A stretch of 64,000 nucleotides of DNA from an uncultured Lachnospiraceae bacterium (lineage in GTDB: Bacteria; Bacillota; Clostridia; Lachnospirales; Lachnospiraceae): assembly GCA_910586585.1 (NCBI GenBank), contig CAJUKA010000008.1, positions 28,602 to 92,601 of the forward strand, given 5' to 3'. Below the pieces are notes generated by a model, which did no database searches, was not told the DNA's origin, and saw only the letters and a list, made by a program, of their open reading frames with translations. Both the position numbers and the translations under genes were made by a program. This document shows positions 33,255 through 41,975 of the stretch, piece by piece. Position 1 is the first letter of the stretch; every line of letters starts with the position of its first letter.

Positions 33255-34139
33255 TTAAACTGCCACAGCCCGCGCCACAGTCCTTGACAGGTTGACTGCA
33301 CTCTGCGCTGCATACACTCCGCCCATCAGGTTTGCCTTTGTGCTGGTATCCAGTCCGAACTGCCCTGCAATCCTTGGTACTTCCGTGCTGGAAAGCATTA
33401 ATCCAAGCCCTAAGAGCGGATGATCCAGAAATACGAGAAGCCCTGCCGTCAGTATGGTGGACTGCAAAAATGCCGTGACACAGATTCCGATAACCTGTTT
33501 GCACCACTGTGTAAATCCGTCAATATATCCCCTTGGCACGGAAAACATATACAGGCTTCCTACCGCGATCTGGATCACTAGAATACCACCCCGCTTCAGG
33601 TTTGCAAAGAATACTTTGATCACCGCATACCCCATCATCACTGCACAGAATATCTGCAGGATGGGATTTCCGATACCCGGAATGGCCGCTGACATCAAAG
33701 CCCCCTGCGCCATCTCACCAATGCTCTCCGGGTTCACAAGCCCCGATATGGCGGAGCCAAAGGTGCTCTGCAGGGACACACACAGCGAATACAGACTGAC
33801 TGGCAGCACCGTGAACAGGCTGACTGCCATGAAGCCCTTCACATAATTGAGCGCTGTATCCTTCACGCTCCCCCTGCCGCCCTGATATTCAATAGCACAC
33901 TCAAAGGCTCCGACCACAATCCCAACCACGAAAAGCATCCAGCCAAGATACCCAAAAAATGTAGTTACCGCCTGTATCCACGGCAGCTCAAACAGCTCAA
34001 CGCCCATGTTGTTCATCATTGCAAAGAAGTCATTCAGAAAGCTGACGATTTTTCCATAGATCCATTCCACGATCTGATCTAAGACTACATCCGCCACAAA
34101 ATCAAATATAAACATTTCACACCACCCTTCTACGCTCAC
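33255..34139 (-). CDS. TrbL/VirB6-like polytopic membrane protein
   Basis: 294 aa with at least six hydrophobic segments (for example residues 60-85, 105-125, 165-190 and 200-225) and Gly/Ala-rich C-terminus, as in TrbL/VirB6-like channel proteins of ICEs (FFGYLGWMLFVVGI, QWCKQVIGICVTAF). The GTG at 34137-34139 begins 4 nt after the preceding stop; ATG 34113-34115 (MFIFDFVAD) after GAAGGG is an alternative start. It probably forms the membrane channel through which DNA passes. Confidence 0.85.
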   Translation of the reverse strand: MSVEGWCEMFIFDFVADVVLDQIVEWIYGKIVSFLNDFFAMMNNMGVELFELPWIQAVTTFFGYLGWMLFVVGIVVGAFECAIEYQGGRGSVKDTALNYVKGFMAVSLFTVLPVSLYSLCVSLQSTFGSAISGLVNPESIGEMAQGALMSAAIPGIGNPILQIFCAVMMGYAVIKVFFANLKRGGILVIQIAVGSLYMFSVPRGYIDGFTQWCKQVIGICVTAFLQSTILTAGLLVFLDHPLLGLGLMLSSTEVPRIAGQFGLDTSTKANLMGGVYAAQSAVNLSRTVARAVAV

Positions 34140-34142
34140 AAG

Positions 34143-34583
34143 TCACTGCATCTGCTGCATGCTGCCGTCCTGCTCCCCCTGTGTCATTTCCATATCCTGA
34201 AAAACAGACAGATACTGGTCTATTCCTGCAGATAACTGCCTGTAATCCCCTTTTGTGGGATGATACACATACCAGTCGCTTTTCCCGTCATCTGCCCATA
34301 TGCAGGGTATGATGCCATCCTTAAAATTTGGATTGGACACCTTCCTTTTTCCCCAGATATCTGAAAAACGAAGGAGCATGCTGTCCACAACACCTTCCTT
34401 TCTGTTAATAATGGATGTTTTGATGCCTTCATACTGATCAGCTGTTCCAGTTGTTACAAATTCTATCCTTGCGCGGATATCTTTGCCGACTGTCCCGAAA
34501 CAGGCCCGTCCCACATATTTCTGCTCCCTTAATATGGCGCTTTTTTCCATCACTTTTTTCAATTCATTTTCAAAAAAATTCAT
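34143..34583 (-). CDS. hypothetical protein of the secretion operon
   Basis: 146 aa from ATG 34581-34583 (MNFFENELKKVMEK) preceded by AGGAG; the longer frame start overlaps the upstream gene. Not recognised beyond being common in this position of clostridial ICEs. It is soluble (VGRACFGTVGKDIRARIEF, PCIWADDGKSDWYVY), so cytosolic despite lying between two membrane-protein genes. It ends GEQDGSMQQMQ, a version of the shared accessory tail. Confidence 0.65.
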   Translation of the reverse strand: MNFFENELKKVMEKSAILREQKYVGRACFGTVGKDIRARIEFVTTGTADQYEGIKTSIINRKEGVVDSMLLRFSDIWGKRKVSNPNFKDGIIPCIWADDGKSDWYVYHPTKGDYRQLSAGIDQYLSVFQDMEMTQGEQDGSMQQMQ

Positions 34584-34593
34584 TCCGCTCCTC

Positions 34594-34944
34594 CTATATT
34601 CCAAGAATTGTCCAGATGTATGTCGGCGCTGTCAGTGTAAACACAAGACAGGCAAACAGGATTGCCGGGGCTGCCCACTCAAACTGCCCATGCTTTCTGT
34701 AATCAAAATATGCAGTGCCTAATTTGCCAAAGAAAAACACTGCAAGAATCAAATCAATAGCAGGAAATACCACCTTATTGACCACGGTCTTGATCTGGGC
34801 TGATGCATCCTTCCATGTGCCCTCAATCGCCCCTGCCACATCTCCCGAACCGCTTGCACATACAGTCATCTCGAACATAAGGGCGAGCACAAATACCATC
34901 ATTACAGCTGCCATCCATTTCTTTTTCTTTATCTTTTTAACCAT
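34594..34944 (-). CDS. VirB2/TrbC-like small membrane protein (DUF3852-like)
   Basis: 116 aa; ATG 34942-34944 with GGAGGAAGGAG upstream. A basic N-terminus and hydrophobic segment with likely signal cleavage near CASGS (residue about 31) are followed by two more hydrophobic segments (IDLILAVFFFGKLG and AAPAILFACLVFTL). This is the topology of VirB2/TrbC-type subunits; the family resembles DUF3852 from memory. It starts the secretion gene block downstream of RNA element A (36 nt). Confidence 0.75.
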   Translation of the reverse strand: MVKKIKKKKWMAAVMMVFVLALMFEMTVCASGSGDVAGAIEGTWKDASAQIKTVVNKVVFPAIDLILAVFFFGKLGTAYFDYRKHGQFEWAAPAILFACLVFTLTAPTYIWTILGI

Positions 34945-34980
34945 TTTTTTCTCCTTCCTCCGGACAGTTTTGTGCCCGTA

Positions 34981-35070
34981 ATCGAGTAGGGAAGGTTTAT
35001 CTTCCCCCTACTCACCGCGCCGCCGATGCACCTCTTTAGTGGCATTTTTCCTCTGCATCGGCGTGTGCAT
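34981..35070 (-). ncRNA. structured RNA-like element, copy A
   Basis: On the minus strand, directly after five U: AUGCACACG, then CCGAUGC pairing with GCAUCGG (35054-35061 with 35023-35030), enclosing the loop AGAGGAAAAAUG and a short hairpin, then a second long hairpin GAGUAGGGGGAAG/CCUUCCCUACUC (34984-35013) and AUU. Helix positions match copies B-D while the paired bases differ, which argues for a conserved RNA fold. It is 36 nt upstream of the VirB2-like gene. Confidence 0.7.
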
Positions 35071-35099
35071 AAAAAGAGACTGCATTCTATTACAGCCCC
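35071..35099 (-). terminator. intrinsic terminator before element A
   Basis: On the minus strand GGGGCTG (35093-35099) pairs, with two G-T pairs, to CAGTCTC (35076-35082), followed by five T. It lies 71 nt after the stop of the 576-aa surface-protein gene and touches element A. Confidence 0.6.
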
Positions 35100-35170
35100 C
35101 TTACTTCCTTGATTTAAAATCTCATCCATTTTTCCTTCTGGCTCACTGGTTCTTCCATATTTTACAGGTG

Positions 35171-36901
35171 CTACTCCACTTTCTGCGGCGCGATATGCCA
35201 GTCATCCCATAAATCCCCTTCGATCTGTACGGAATCTGTCAGATTCATACAGAGCATACCGTCTGGCGTCCAGCAGTCGAACAGGTATGTATAAACCTTA
35301 TATGTACCATCTGGCATCCATATGGGTGAAAAGTGTGTCCTGCGGTTGTAGGTGGAATAATGGTTCTTCTTAAATTCAAATTCCGCACTATTACCATTTT
35401 TTGTTCTGTCCAGCAGCCGCCAGTAAGTCTTATAATAAAATTCTGGAAAATAGCTGACCACAGTCTGGGGAGATGTCGTAGCCGCAGGCATACTGGTTAA
35501 TGCATGCGACTTTACCAGAATGTTTACCCCATAACCGCTCTTCATAGTGGATACCGTAGCTGTAGGTGATTTTTCATCCGTTCTTAGTTCCATGTTCCCT
35601 GATAAGGATGCCGCATACTGATTAAGATCAAACGCCCACCAGCCCTCGTCCTCCCAATGCCCATGCACATTACTGCACTCCTCCTCACAGGAATCAGAAT
35701 GGGATTCTGGATGCCATACCCAGTTTTCCTTCCACCACGCAGACCACACACTCCATAACGCAGAAGTTTTCTGGGGGTTGGATGGTATGACTGCATTTCC
35801 TGCATTGTATGAATCATTCCTGTCATCTGCTACGGGATTCGGCGGAGGATTCTTATCCAGATCAACAATATTTGCCGTTATACTCCCTTTGCTTGGGGCA
35901 CCTCCGCCGCTTACACTGACGCTGATTGCAACTACTTGCTCGGTGGTCGGCGTATGCCATTTGACCCATACAAGCTGCTGGCCGCCTTGAGGATAATACA
36001 CATTTGTGACTGTATACGTCCTTCCCAGCATGGAAAAGGATACGCTGACCGGATGATCTGGATCACTCTGGCCACCACTCACAGTCACCGCCGTGATCAC
36101 ATCTGTATCCACCCTGTACTCATAGTCTGCCACGATGACTTCCGGTGTTGTAATCTCCGTAAACCGCACAATGCCAAGCCCCAGCGAACTGATGATATCT
36201 TCATCTGATACTTTCTGTGTTTTAGAGCCTCCCCATGCCGGATACCCCAAATCCGATGTTTCAAGGAACAGAGCAAGCGGCAGGTTCTTATGGGTGAGGG
36301 ACGGCATCTTCTTTCTCACTGTCCCGCCTACAAGCAGGTTATATTTTGCTGCTTCTGTGGCTGTAAATGCCACCCTTGTCCCCTGATATGTCACATAGGC
36401 TACTGGTTCAATCAACATCTTGTATTCCCCGCATGTCAGGGTATTGAAATTGATTCCCGCATGTCCTGCAACAGACCTTATAACCTGCTCATCAGTAAAA
36501 TATCTTTTAATCGCTTCCAGACTGGCTCCCCCGCTGGATGTACTGATGATCTGCGGAAGGGACTGTACTGGATTAATATACTTGTAAACTTCTGTAGCTG
36601 GCGTAAGACCTGCACCGTTCCTGTACTGGCTTTTACACACTTTTCCAAAATGCATGACGATATCATCTGGCTTTTTGTTGGTGAGGTCAATGGGTGTGGA
36701 CACTGCGTATCCATCCGATGCCCTCACTACCGTCACTCTTACTCCTTCATCCCTGCTTCTCCAGAAATTTGAACTTGTCCCGCTTCCCAGCCCACCGCCT
36801 CCGTGATCAATATTTCCTTCCCCGGCTGCATAAACTGTCACCGGAACAGTGAGCGAAAACAGAATCACAAAAAGCAGGAGCCTTTTTTTTACATATTTCA
36901 T
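35171..36901 (-). CDS. large secreted surface protein of the element
   Basis: 576 aa; ATG 36899-36901 with AAGGAGG. A signal peptide is clear (KKRLLLFVILFSLTVPVTVYA, cleavage about residue 26). No membrane anchor, LPXTG or catalytic motif is seen. The mature part has beta-rich segments, a Trp-rich stretch (LWSVWSAWWKENWVWHPE) and a short Cys/His cluster (DSCEEECSNVHGHW) near residue 400 that could bind metal. Encoded between the Tad-type genes and the type IV genes, it may be an adhesin or channel stalk protein; the function is unknown. Confidence 0.75.
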   Translation of the reverse strand: MKYVKKRLLLFVILFSLTVPVTVYAAGEGNIDHGGGGLGSGTSSNFWRSRDEGVRVTVVRASDGYAVSTPIDLTNKKPDDIVMHFGKVCKSQYRNGAGLTPATEVYKYINPVQSLPQIISTSSGGASLEAIKRYFTDEQVIRSVAGHAGINFNTLTCGEYKMLIEPVAYVTYQGTRVAFTATEAAKYNLLVGGTVRKKMPSLTHKNLPLALFLETSDLGYPAWGGSKTQKVSDEDIISSLGLGIVRFTEITTPEVIVADYEYRVDTDVITAVTVSGGQSDPDHPVSVSFSMLGRTYTVTNVYYPQGGQQLVWVKWHTPTTEQVVAISVSVSGGGAPSKGSITANIVDLDKNPPPNPVADDRNDSYNAGNAVIPSNPQKTSALWSVWSAWWKENWVWHPESHSDSCEEECSNVHGHWEDEGWWAFDLNQYAASLSGNMELRTDEKSPTATVSTMKSGYGVNILVKSHALTSMPAATTSPQTVVSYFPEFYYKTYWRLLDRTKNGNSAEFEFKKNHYSTYNRRTHFSPIWMPDGTYKVYTYLFDCWTPDGMLCMNLTDSVQIEGDLWDDWHIAPQKVE

Positions 36902-36922
36902 ATTCCCTCCTTTATAGACAGC

Positions 36923-36950
36923 AAAAGCACAGCTTTTACACTGTGCTTTT
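36923..36950 (-). terminator. intrinsic terminator after the DUF6550-like gene
   Basis: A perfect 10-bp stem AAAAGCACAG/CTGTGCTTTT (36923-36932 with 36941-36950), 8-nt loop; the minus-strand 3' arm ends in TTTT. It lies 14 nt after the stop at 36964 and 21 nt before the next start, and so divides the Tad-side genes from the surface-protein gene. Confidence 0.7.
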
Positions 36951-36963
36951 CGCTCTTCTATTC

Positions 36964-37623
36964 TTAATCCATAATGCCTATCTTGTTGCCGTTTTCGTAC
37001 ATATCCTCTGCATAAATGCCCTGTCCTCCACCTCCTTCATTTGGAATCCAGCCAAACCCATCAACATAAATCATCCCGTCCTTTGTATCCCCATGTGCTG
37101 GCGTATTATCTTTCGGCATAGTTTCCTTATCTGGCTGTTCCACCGATTCTCCGGGTGTCTCATCTGAAGGCTGTGTCACAGGTTCCTTCGTTGATTCATT
37201 CGCCGGCTGTTCCACTGGCTTCTTTGCCTTTTCATCTGCTGGCTGCTCTCCTGATTCTCCTGCATCTCCATTCTCCAATGATGCTGGCGGTCCGCTCGGT
37301 TTTTCCTTTTCTGTCTTTTTCGGTTCCGGCTGGATTTCCTGCTCCCTGTCACTGGCTGTTGTTCGCTTGGGATTTTTGTCTATCTCAATCACAAGGGTTT
37401 CTTTTGTTTCCATTTCCCCTTCTTCTGTCTCTCTTTCCCCTGTCATTGTAGTCTGATTTTTCCCAATATCAATAACAATCTCTTCCGTGTCCCCGGTATT
37501 CTCCCCGATTACAGGTTTCTGTACCGGCTCCTGATAAAGCATTTTACTGATCCCAAAAACCAGCCCTACACATACTGCCGCAAGTCCCACTGTTACCAGC
37601 CATTTCTTTGTCTTTTCCTTCAT
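36964..37623 (-). CDS. membrane-anchored Pro/Glu-rich protein (DUF6550-like)
   Basis: 219 aa from ATG 37621-37623 (MKEKTKKWLVTVGL) with GGAGG. One N-terminal transmembrane helix (residues 8-28) is followed by a long low-complexity linker rich in E, P, K (repeats such as KKPVEQPANESTKEPVTQP) and a conserved C-terminal module DGFGWIPNEGGGGQGIYAED. The end matches what I recall as DUF6550. Probably a wall-spanning stalk displaying the C-terminal module; function unknown. Confidence 0.7.
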   Translation of the reverse strand: MKEKTKKWLVTVGLAAVCVGLVFGISKMLYQEPVQKPVIGENTGDTEEIVIDIGKNQTTMTGERETEEGEMETKETLVIEIDKNPKRTTASDREQEIQPEPKKTEKEKPSGPPASLENGDAGESGEQPADEKAKKPVEQPANESTKEPVTQPSDETPGESVEQPDKETMPKDNTPAHGDTKDGMIYVDGFGWIPNEGGGGQGIYAEDMYENGNKIGIMD

Positions 37624-37737
37624 ATAAATCCCTCCTGATATGATATTTATTTTTGTTTTTTCAAGCCACACCCTACCACATATCGCTGTACAAGTCTATC
37701 ATAATGTAATAAGTCTTACGTTATCTGTAACAACTTA

Positions 37738-38259
37738 CTAAAACTTCTCTTTATATGCTGCCCTTACCTTTAAGTTAATTGACAGATCCGACACGGTCTT
37801 TCCGCCAAAACGGACCGGAACCTCCAGCCTGACAGAAGCATCTGCATAATAGGTTCCGCCCTCAGATGCCAGCGCCGTGTTGGGAATATCCACCGAAAGT
37901 CCGCTGATACGATACTCCCTCTCGCCATCATTATTGAATCTGACATAGCCTTCCCCGTCCTCCTCAAGACCGAGCAGGAAACACAGACGCCCATAAATGT
38001 CCCCATAATCCACAGCTGCCGCAAAATCCTCCCCGTCTGGTTCGTATCCGGCCGCATATCCCTCGCGGACACCGTGATAGACTTCGTTATAGTTGTCATT
38101 CATCGTGGAAACCACCGCGGATTCCATTGCATCCTTCACTCCTGCCGCGGTAATGACAAGCCGCATGTATTCGCTGACACCCAGAATAATAAACAACATT
38201 CCTATCGTGGCTGCCACGGCAAGCGGAACCATGTTTCCGGCAGTGTCCCTCCACAACAT
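37738..38259 (-). CDS. TadE/TadG-like pseudopilin
   Basis: 173 aa. A short N-terminus then a hydrophobic helix (AGNMVPLAVAATIGMLFIILG, residues about 7-30) and an extracytoplasmic domain with beta structure is the TadE/TadG layout. The sequence before the helix (WRDTAGNM) resembles a prepilin leader. It is the last gene of the Tad block (order from upstream: pilin, peptidase, CpaB, TadZ, TadA, TadB, TadC, DUF4320, TadE). The RBS is weak. Confidence 0.7.
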   Translation of the reverse strand: MLWRDTAGNMVPLAVAATIGMLFIILGVSEYMRLVITAAGVKDAMESAVVSTMNDNYNEVYHGVREGYAAGYEPDGEDFAAAVDYGDIYGRLCFLLGLEEDGEGYVRFNNDGEREYRISGLSVDIPNTALASEGGTYYADASVRLEVPVRFGGKTVSDLSINLKVRAAYKEKF

Positions 38260-38332
38260 TTTTATTTTCTTCTGATACTGTCTCGTTTTCCTTACACCTC
38301 ACTTTCCAGATATCCCACTTTCAGATATTGTC

Positions 38333-38737
38333 TCACTTCCAGTACACCTCGCTTTTTCCAGACGCCCTTGCCCTGACCGTTACAGGAAATGATCCAAATC
38401 TTCCAAACAGCCCCAGATCTTTGTGCAGGACCAGCGTGACCGTTACCTCCTCATTCAGCTGGATACTGCCGCTCTGTGACCAGTAAACATCTGGGGCAAT
38501 TCCCGTCTTTTCTTCCAGCACACGCTGCCTTTCAGACGTCTCACTCCCCACCCTGCCGCTGATCTCCGCCTCCCGCACCAGCTCGTCAGCAAAGTTGTCA
38601 AGCTGTAACTTAGTAATAAATATGGGAAACAGCTTCACGCCAAGAGCGGTCACAAGCATGATACAGAGTATTATCACTGCCGCATCAATATAGCCCTCTC
38701 CGCTTTTGTCTTTTATGATTCTCCTTACAGACTTCAT
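38333..38737 (-). CDS. DUF4320-like pseudopilin
   Basis: 134 aa from ATG 38735-38737 (MKSVRRIIKDKSGEGY), preceded by AAGGAGG. The motif SGEGYIDAAVIILCIM (residues about 11-26) looks like a prepilin cleavage site plus hydrophobic helix, and is close to RGENYVDTAVKIL of the Flp-like pilin at 44838. From memory this is DUF4320. It probably is a minor pilin of the Tad-type structure processed by the peptidase at 43883. Confidence 0.75.
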   Translation of the reverse strand: MKSVRRIIKDKSGEGYIDAAVIILCIMLVTALGVKLFPIFITKLQLDNFADELVREAEISGRVGSETSERQRVLEEKTGIAPDVYWSQSGSIQLNEEVTVTLVLHKDLGLFGRFGSFPVTVRARASGKSEVYWK

Positions 38738-38765
38738 TCTCCCTCCTTTTGCATTTTCCAGTTCT

Positions 38766-39638
38766 TTAAAACAGCGTACCCATTGACCTGATGATCTCAT
38801 ATCCAATAATAGCAAAATAAGTCGCAAGAAAACATAACAGCATGGCAAATGAGAACACCCTGATCTTGGGTGGAATCTTCGCAGCCTTTGCTTTCAGCCT
38901 CTGTAACTCTGCCTGCTTGAAATCATGTGTGAGCATCTGGAAATACACCGCACCGTCATCACCGCGCATCACGCCGATCAGCCCTCTCACCACATCTGAA
39001 AGCTGCGGTGAATTAAGGCGTGCCTCAAACCTTGTAAGCGCTGCCTCATAGCTGCCGGAACGCATATCCGCACATACGATATCCAGCTCCCTTCTGAACA
39101 TTTCTCCTGCATTTTCCTTGTAATGTTCCAGCATGGATAATACATCCCTGCTGTTTTTCAGCTCCTGCGTGATAGTGGACGTAAAGCGGTACAGTTCACC
39201 CTCAATCTGCTCCCGCTTCTCCCTGAGCATCTCCTCCGCCTTCCTTGTCTCCCTGTAATAGACCATGACGCCAAGCGGCACCAGCAGGATTGCAATTAAG
39301 GGAAAAATATGTAATGCGGAAATGACCAGAATAAAGAGGCTCCCTGCTTTCAGGTATGCATACGCCATATAGACCTCTGGTGTCATTCCAAGACCAGAAG
39401 CACGCAGCATGTTGTTCATGCGGCTTCTTTTATAGTCATTGATCTTTATAGAACCAGACAGCCTTACCGCACCATCCATGTACAGGGCATCCACTGTTTT
39501 TGACAGCTTTTTATCCTCCCTCGCTGTATCCATCATGGCCCTGCTGGTCCGCAGCGTCGGCAGACGAAACAATCCCGAAAGGAGCTCGAAAAGCCCTATG
39601 GAAAGCAGGACAAATACAATTAGTAACAGTATTTTCAT
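38766..39638 (-). CDS. TadC-like inner-membrane platform protein
   Basis: 290 aa; type II secretion F-family topology with an N-terminal membrane helix, two central helices (residues about 95-130) and a C-terminal helix (FSFAMLLCFLATYFAIIG). Gene order after TadB is as in Tad operons. TadB and TadC form the membrane platform that the TadA ATPase drives to polymerise pilin. Confidence 0.85.
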   Translation of the reverse strand: MKILLLIVFVLLSIGLFELLSGLFRLPTLRTSRAMMDTAREDKKLSKTVDALYMDGAVRLSGSIKINDYKRSRMNNMLRASGLGMTPEVYMAYAYLKAGSLFILVISALHIFPLIAILLVPLGVMVYYRETRKAEEMLREKREQIEGELYRFTSTITQELKNSRDVLSMLEHYKENAGEMFRRELDIVCADMRSGSYEAALTRFEARLNSPQLSDVVRGLIGVMRGDDGAVYFQMLTHDFKQAELQRLKAKAAKIPPKIRVFSFAMLLCFLATYFAIIGYEIIRSMGTLF

Positions 39639-39696
39639 TCATTCCTCCTCAAAACTTAGAATATATATCACTTTTTAATACCATAATACAACGGGA

Positions 39697-40626
39697 CTAT
39701 GACCGGTACTCGATTGGCTTTGTCAGTCTGACCACATATGCTGCTGATACAAAGATGACAATGCCTGTGATACTCAGCATGATCTGGCCGGGAATGGTGT
39801 GCATGAGCGTGTCATACCATGACTTGTTCAGAAAATACAGCAGCGGAATGTTTCCCACTGCCAGCACCACCATTGTGATAAACTCCTTTCTTGGCTCAAA
39901 CACCAGATATTCCAGCTCTGCATTCACAATCCGCATATCAGACAGCTTTGCCACAATGGGTGTCAGCGTAGTCTTTAACGACCTGTCATACAGACATGCC
40001 TTTAACGCATCCACCCATTCCTCAAACACATCGCTGGCGATCCTTCCTTTCAGGTTTTCCAGCGCTGCCTCCAGATCCGGATCAATCAGACGGATTCTTG
40101 ATACAAAATCCCAGAACACATTCTTTACGGGCGGGTTTAAGTATTCCAGATTTTCCTCCACCGAAGTCAGGATATCCTCGCTCCTCAGATATGCCGTCGT
40201 AATGATGGACAGCGCGGTTTCCAGCTCTGCCGACACGTCCCTCTTAAAGTGTGAGGCGGTCAGCCTGATATACCAGAACGGCAGGAACATAAACCCTGCC
40301 GCTGCTACAGGAACCAAAAAAAAGTTCCCAATCACGACTGCAGTGGCTGCCCCGGCTGCAAATAAAACCAGCGATACTGTACACACCGCCGGAAACAGAT
40401 CTTCCCTGTCCGTAGATACAAGTATTCCCTGCACTTCCTCAATCTCCCTGCGCAGATAGGATTTCTTTTTCCGTCTGGTCTCCTCCAGTATCTCCTCCCG
40501 GATTCCTTTCGGACCATTGAGAATCCGTTTAAAGATATTTCCGGTAAAGTCATCCAGCCTGATCCTGAATAATAAAAATGTACCTGTAATGATGCCAATG
40601 CAGGCCATCACCTGTAATGTCAGCAT
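39697..40626 (-). CDS. TadB-like inner-membrane platform protein
   Basis: 309 aa. Hydrophobic segments at the N-terminus, residues about 85-125 and two at the C-terminus; the cytoplasmic region includes DPDLEAALENLKGRI, similar to the type II secretion F domain. It overlaps TadA by 7 nt and lies 58 nt upstream of TadC. Confidence 0.83.
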   Translation of the reverse strand: MLTLQVMACIGIITGTFLLFRIRLDDFTGNIFKRILNGPKGIREEILEETRRKKKSYLRREIEEVQGILVSTDREDLFPAVCTVSLVLFAAGAATAVVIGNFFLVPVAAAGFMFLPFWYIRLTASHFKRDVSAELETALSIITTAYLRSEDILTSVEENLEYLNPPVKNVFWDFVSRIRLIDPDLEAALENLKGRIASDVFEEWVDALKACLYDRSLKTTLTPIVAKLSDMRIVNAELEYLVFEPRKEFITMVVLAVGNIPLLYFLNKSWYDTLMHTIPGQIMLSITGIVIFVSAAYVVRLTKPIEYRS

Positions 40627-41975
40627 GTTTCCCCGCCTCCTTTGGTAATCCTTAACAGCACGTCTTTTGGCATGCCGTTTTCAAGAAAACGCTTCTTTAA
40701 TCCTTCGGAAATTCCGCATAGTTTCTTATGTTTCCCGTTAATGATGTATTTGTCTCCCTCCATTCTGTTCTCCGTGATCTCATACCGGAACAGCGGATTA
40801 AACTTGCGCTTCCCGTCCTTTGTGATCTCGCATTCCATGATCTCCATCAGCCTTCTCTTCTTATTTTCAAGCTGTTTTGCAAACACAATGATGGGAAACG
40901 CCTCCGTCACAAGGTCCATCAGCACCCCGTCGTCCATGTCATATTTACGTTTGCACAGCGTCCGCATCCTGCTGTATGTGGACTCACAGCTGTTGCTGTG
41001 GATGGTGGTCAGCACCGTATGGCCTGTCCTTGCAGACTCCTGCGCGGTGTATGCCTCCGAGCTTCTCATCTCGCCCACACAGATAATCTCTGGATTGAAG
41101 CGCAGCGCCATGTCAAGCAGCATGTCCTGATCGATGTTCTGCTTTTCATTCTCACTGAATCTTGTCAGGGTGTGGATGACACTGTTTGCCACCTTCCCGT
41201 CCTTCTCCCTGACAAGTGCCAGCTCACGGCTTCCGTTCTCTATGGTAAAGATACGCTTGTTGTCAGGTATCGTTGTGAGCAGCCACCCTGCCAGCGTAGT
41301 CTTTCCTGAACTTGTGGCGCCCGCAACACAGATGCTGATGCCGTACCGCAGGCACTCTGCCAGAAAATCAAGCATTTCCACCGTTGCGGTCCCGCCCCTT
41401 ACAAAATCCTCCTTTTCCATGCTCTGCGGGTTTACAATACGGATGGAGGCGGCAATCCCCACGTCCTCGTCCACAAGCGGCGTCTTTAAGACCGCAATGC
41501 GGATATTCTTGCTCAAATGCCCCAGCACTGCAGGAGATGCGTTGTCAAGCACCATCCCGGAAACATGGAGCATGCGCCTTACCACGTTGATGGCATGGTC
41601 GGGCGATTCAAAGTGTTCCTTCAGCTTTTCACACCGCCCGTCACTGTACTGCACCTCGATATCCTTCCATGAATTGATGTCAATCTCCTCAATTCCCGTA
41701 CCAAAGATATACTTTGTCAGGAAAGAAAACTCTGCCATTTCTGTATAGAGGTCGTCAATCAGCTGTTCCTGTGTTTTGCCTTTCACTGTGATACGGTAAT
41801 CACAGATATATTTGGTGATATACCGCTTTACCTGCTGTTTCACCTCATCGCTGCCATCCTCCACAATAAGGGTGGAATATTTGCTGGAAATATACTCCTG
41901 CACTTCCTTTAGAACATCTGTAAATGCCCTTCCTTTCTCCTCCGGGGAGAAAAAGAGATTCTGGTTGTTCTTCAT
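40620..41975 (-). CDS. TadA/CpaF-type secretion ATPase
   Basis: 451 aa. Walker A GATSSGKTTLAGW near residue 222, the Asp/His boxes and Walker B region IICVGEMRSSEAY, then TVLTTIHSNS, define the CpaF/TadA branch of VirB11-like ATPases. It would power Tad pilus assembly, but a VirB11-like role for the conjugative channel cannot be excluded because no other VirB11 homologue is seen. It overlaps TadZ by 4 nt (ATGA) and TadB by 7 nt. Confidence 0.92.
   Translation of the reverse strand: MKNNQNLFFSPEEKGRAFTDVLKEVQEYISSKYSTLIVEDGSDEVKQQVKRYITKYICDYRITVKGKTQEQLIDDLYTEMAEFSFLTKYIFGTGIEEIDINSWKDIEVQYSDGRCEKLKEHFESPDHAINVVRRMLHVSGMVLDNASPAVLGHLSKNIRIAVLKTPLVDEDVGIAASIRIVNPQSMEKEDFVRGGTATVEMLDFLAECLRYGISICVAGATSSGKTTLAGWLLTTIPDNKRIFTIENGSRELALVREKDGKVANSVIHTLTRFSENEKQNIDQDMLLDMALRFNPEIICVGEMRSSEAYTAQESARTGHTVLTTIHSNSCESTYSRMRTLCKRKYDMDDGVLMDLVTEAFPIIVFAKQLENKKRRLMEIMECEITKDGKRKFNPLFRYEITENRMEGDKYIINGKHKKLCGISEGLKKRFLENGMPKDVLLRITKGGGETC

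Noticed and set aside
34929..35129. 66-codon minus frame running through RNA element A (and similar frames through B, C, D)
   Set aside because: The frames cross terminator stems and hairpins, have no RBS at their starts, and vary in frame and length between copies; pairing, not codons, is conserved.
39500..40459. 319-codon plus-strand open frame opposite TadB/TadC
   Set aside because: Ser/Thr/Ile-rich translation of the opposite strand, no RBS; TadB and TadC are clearly coding on minus.
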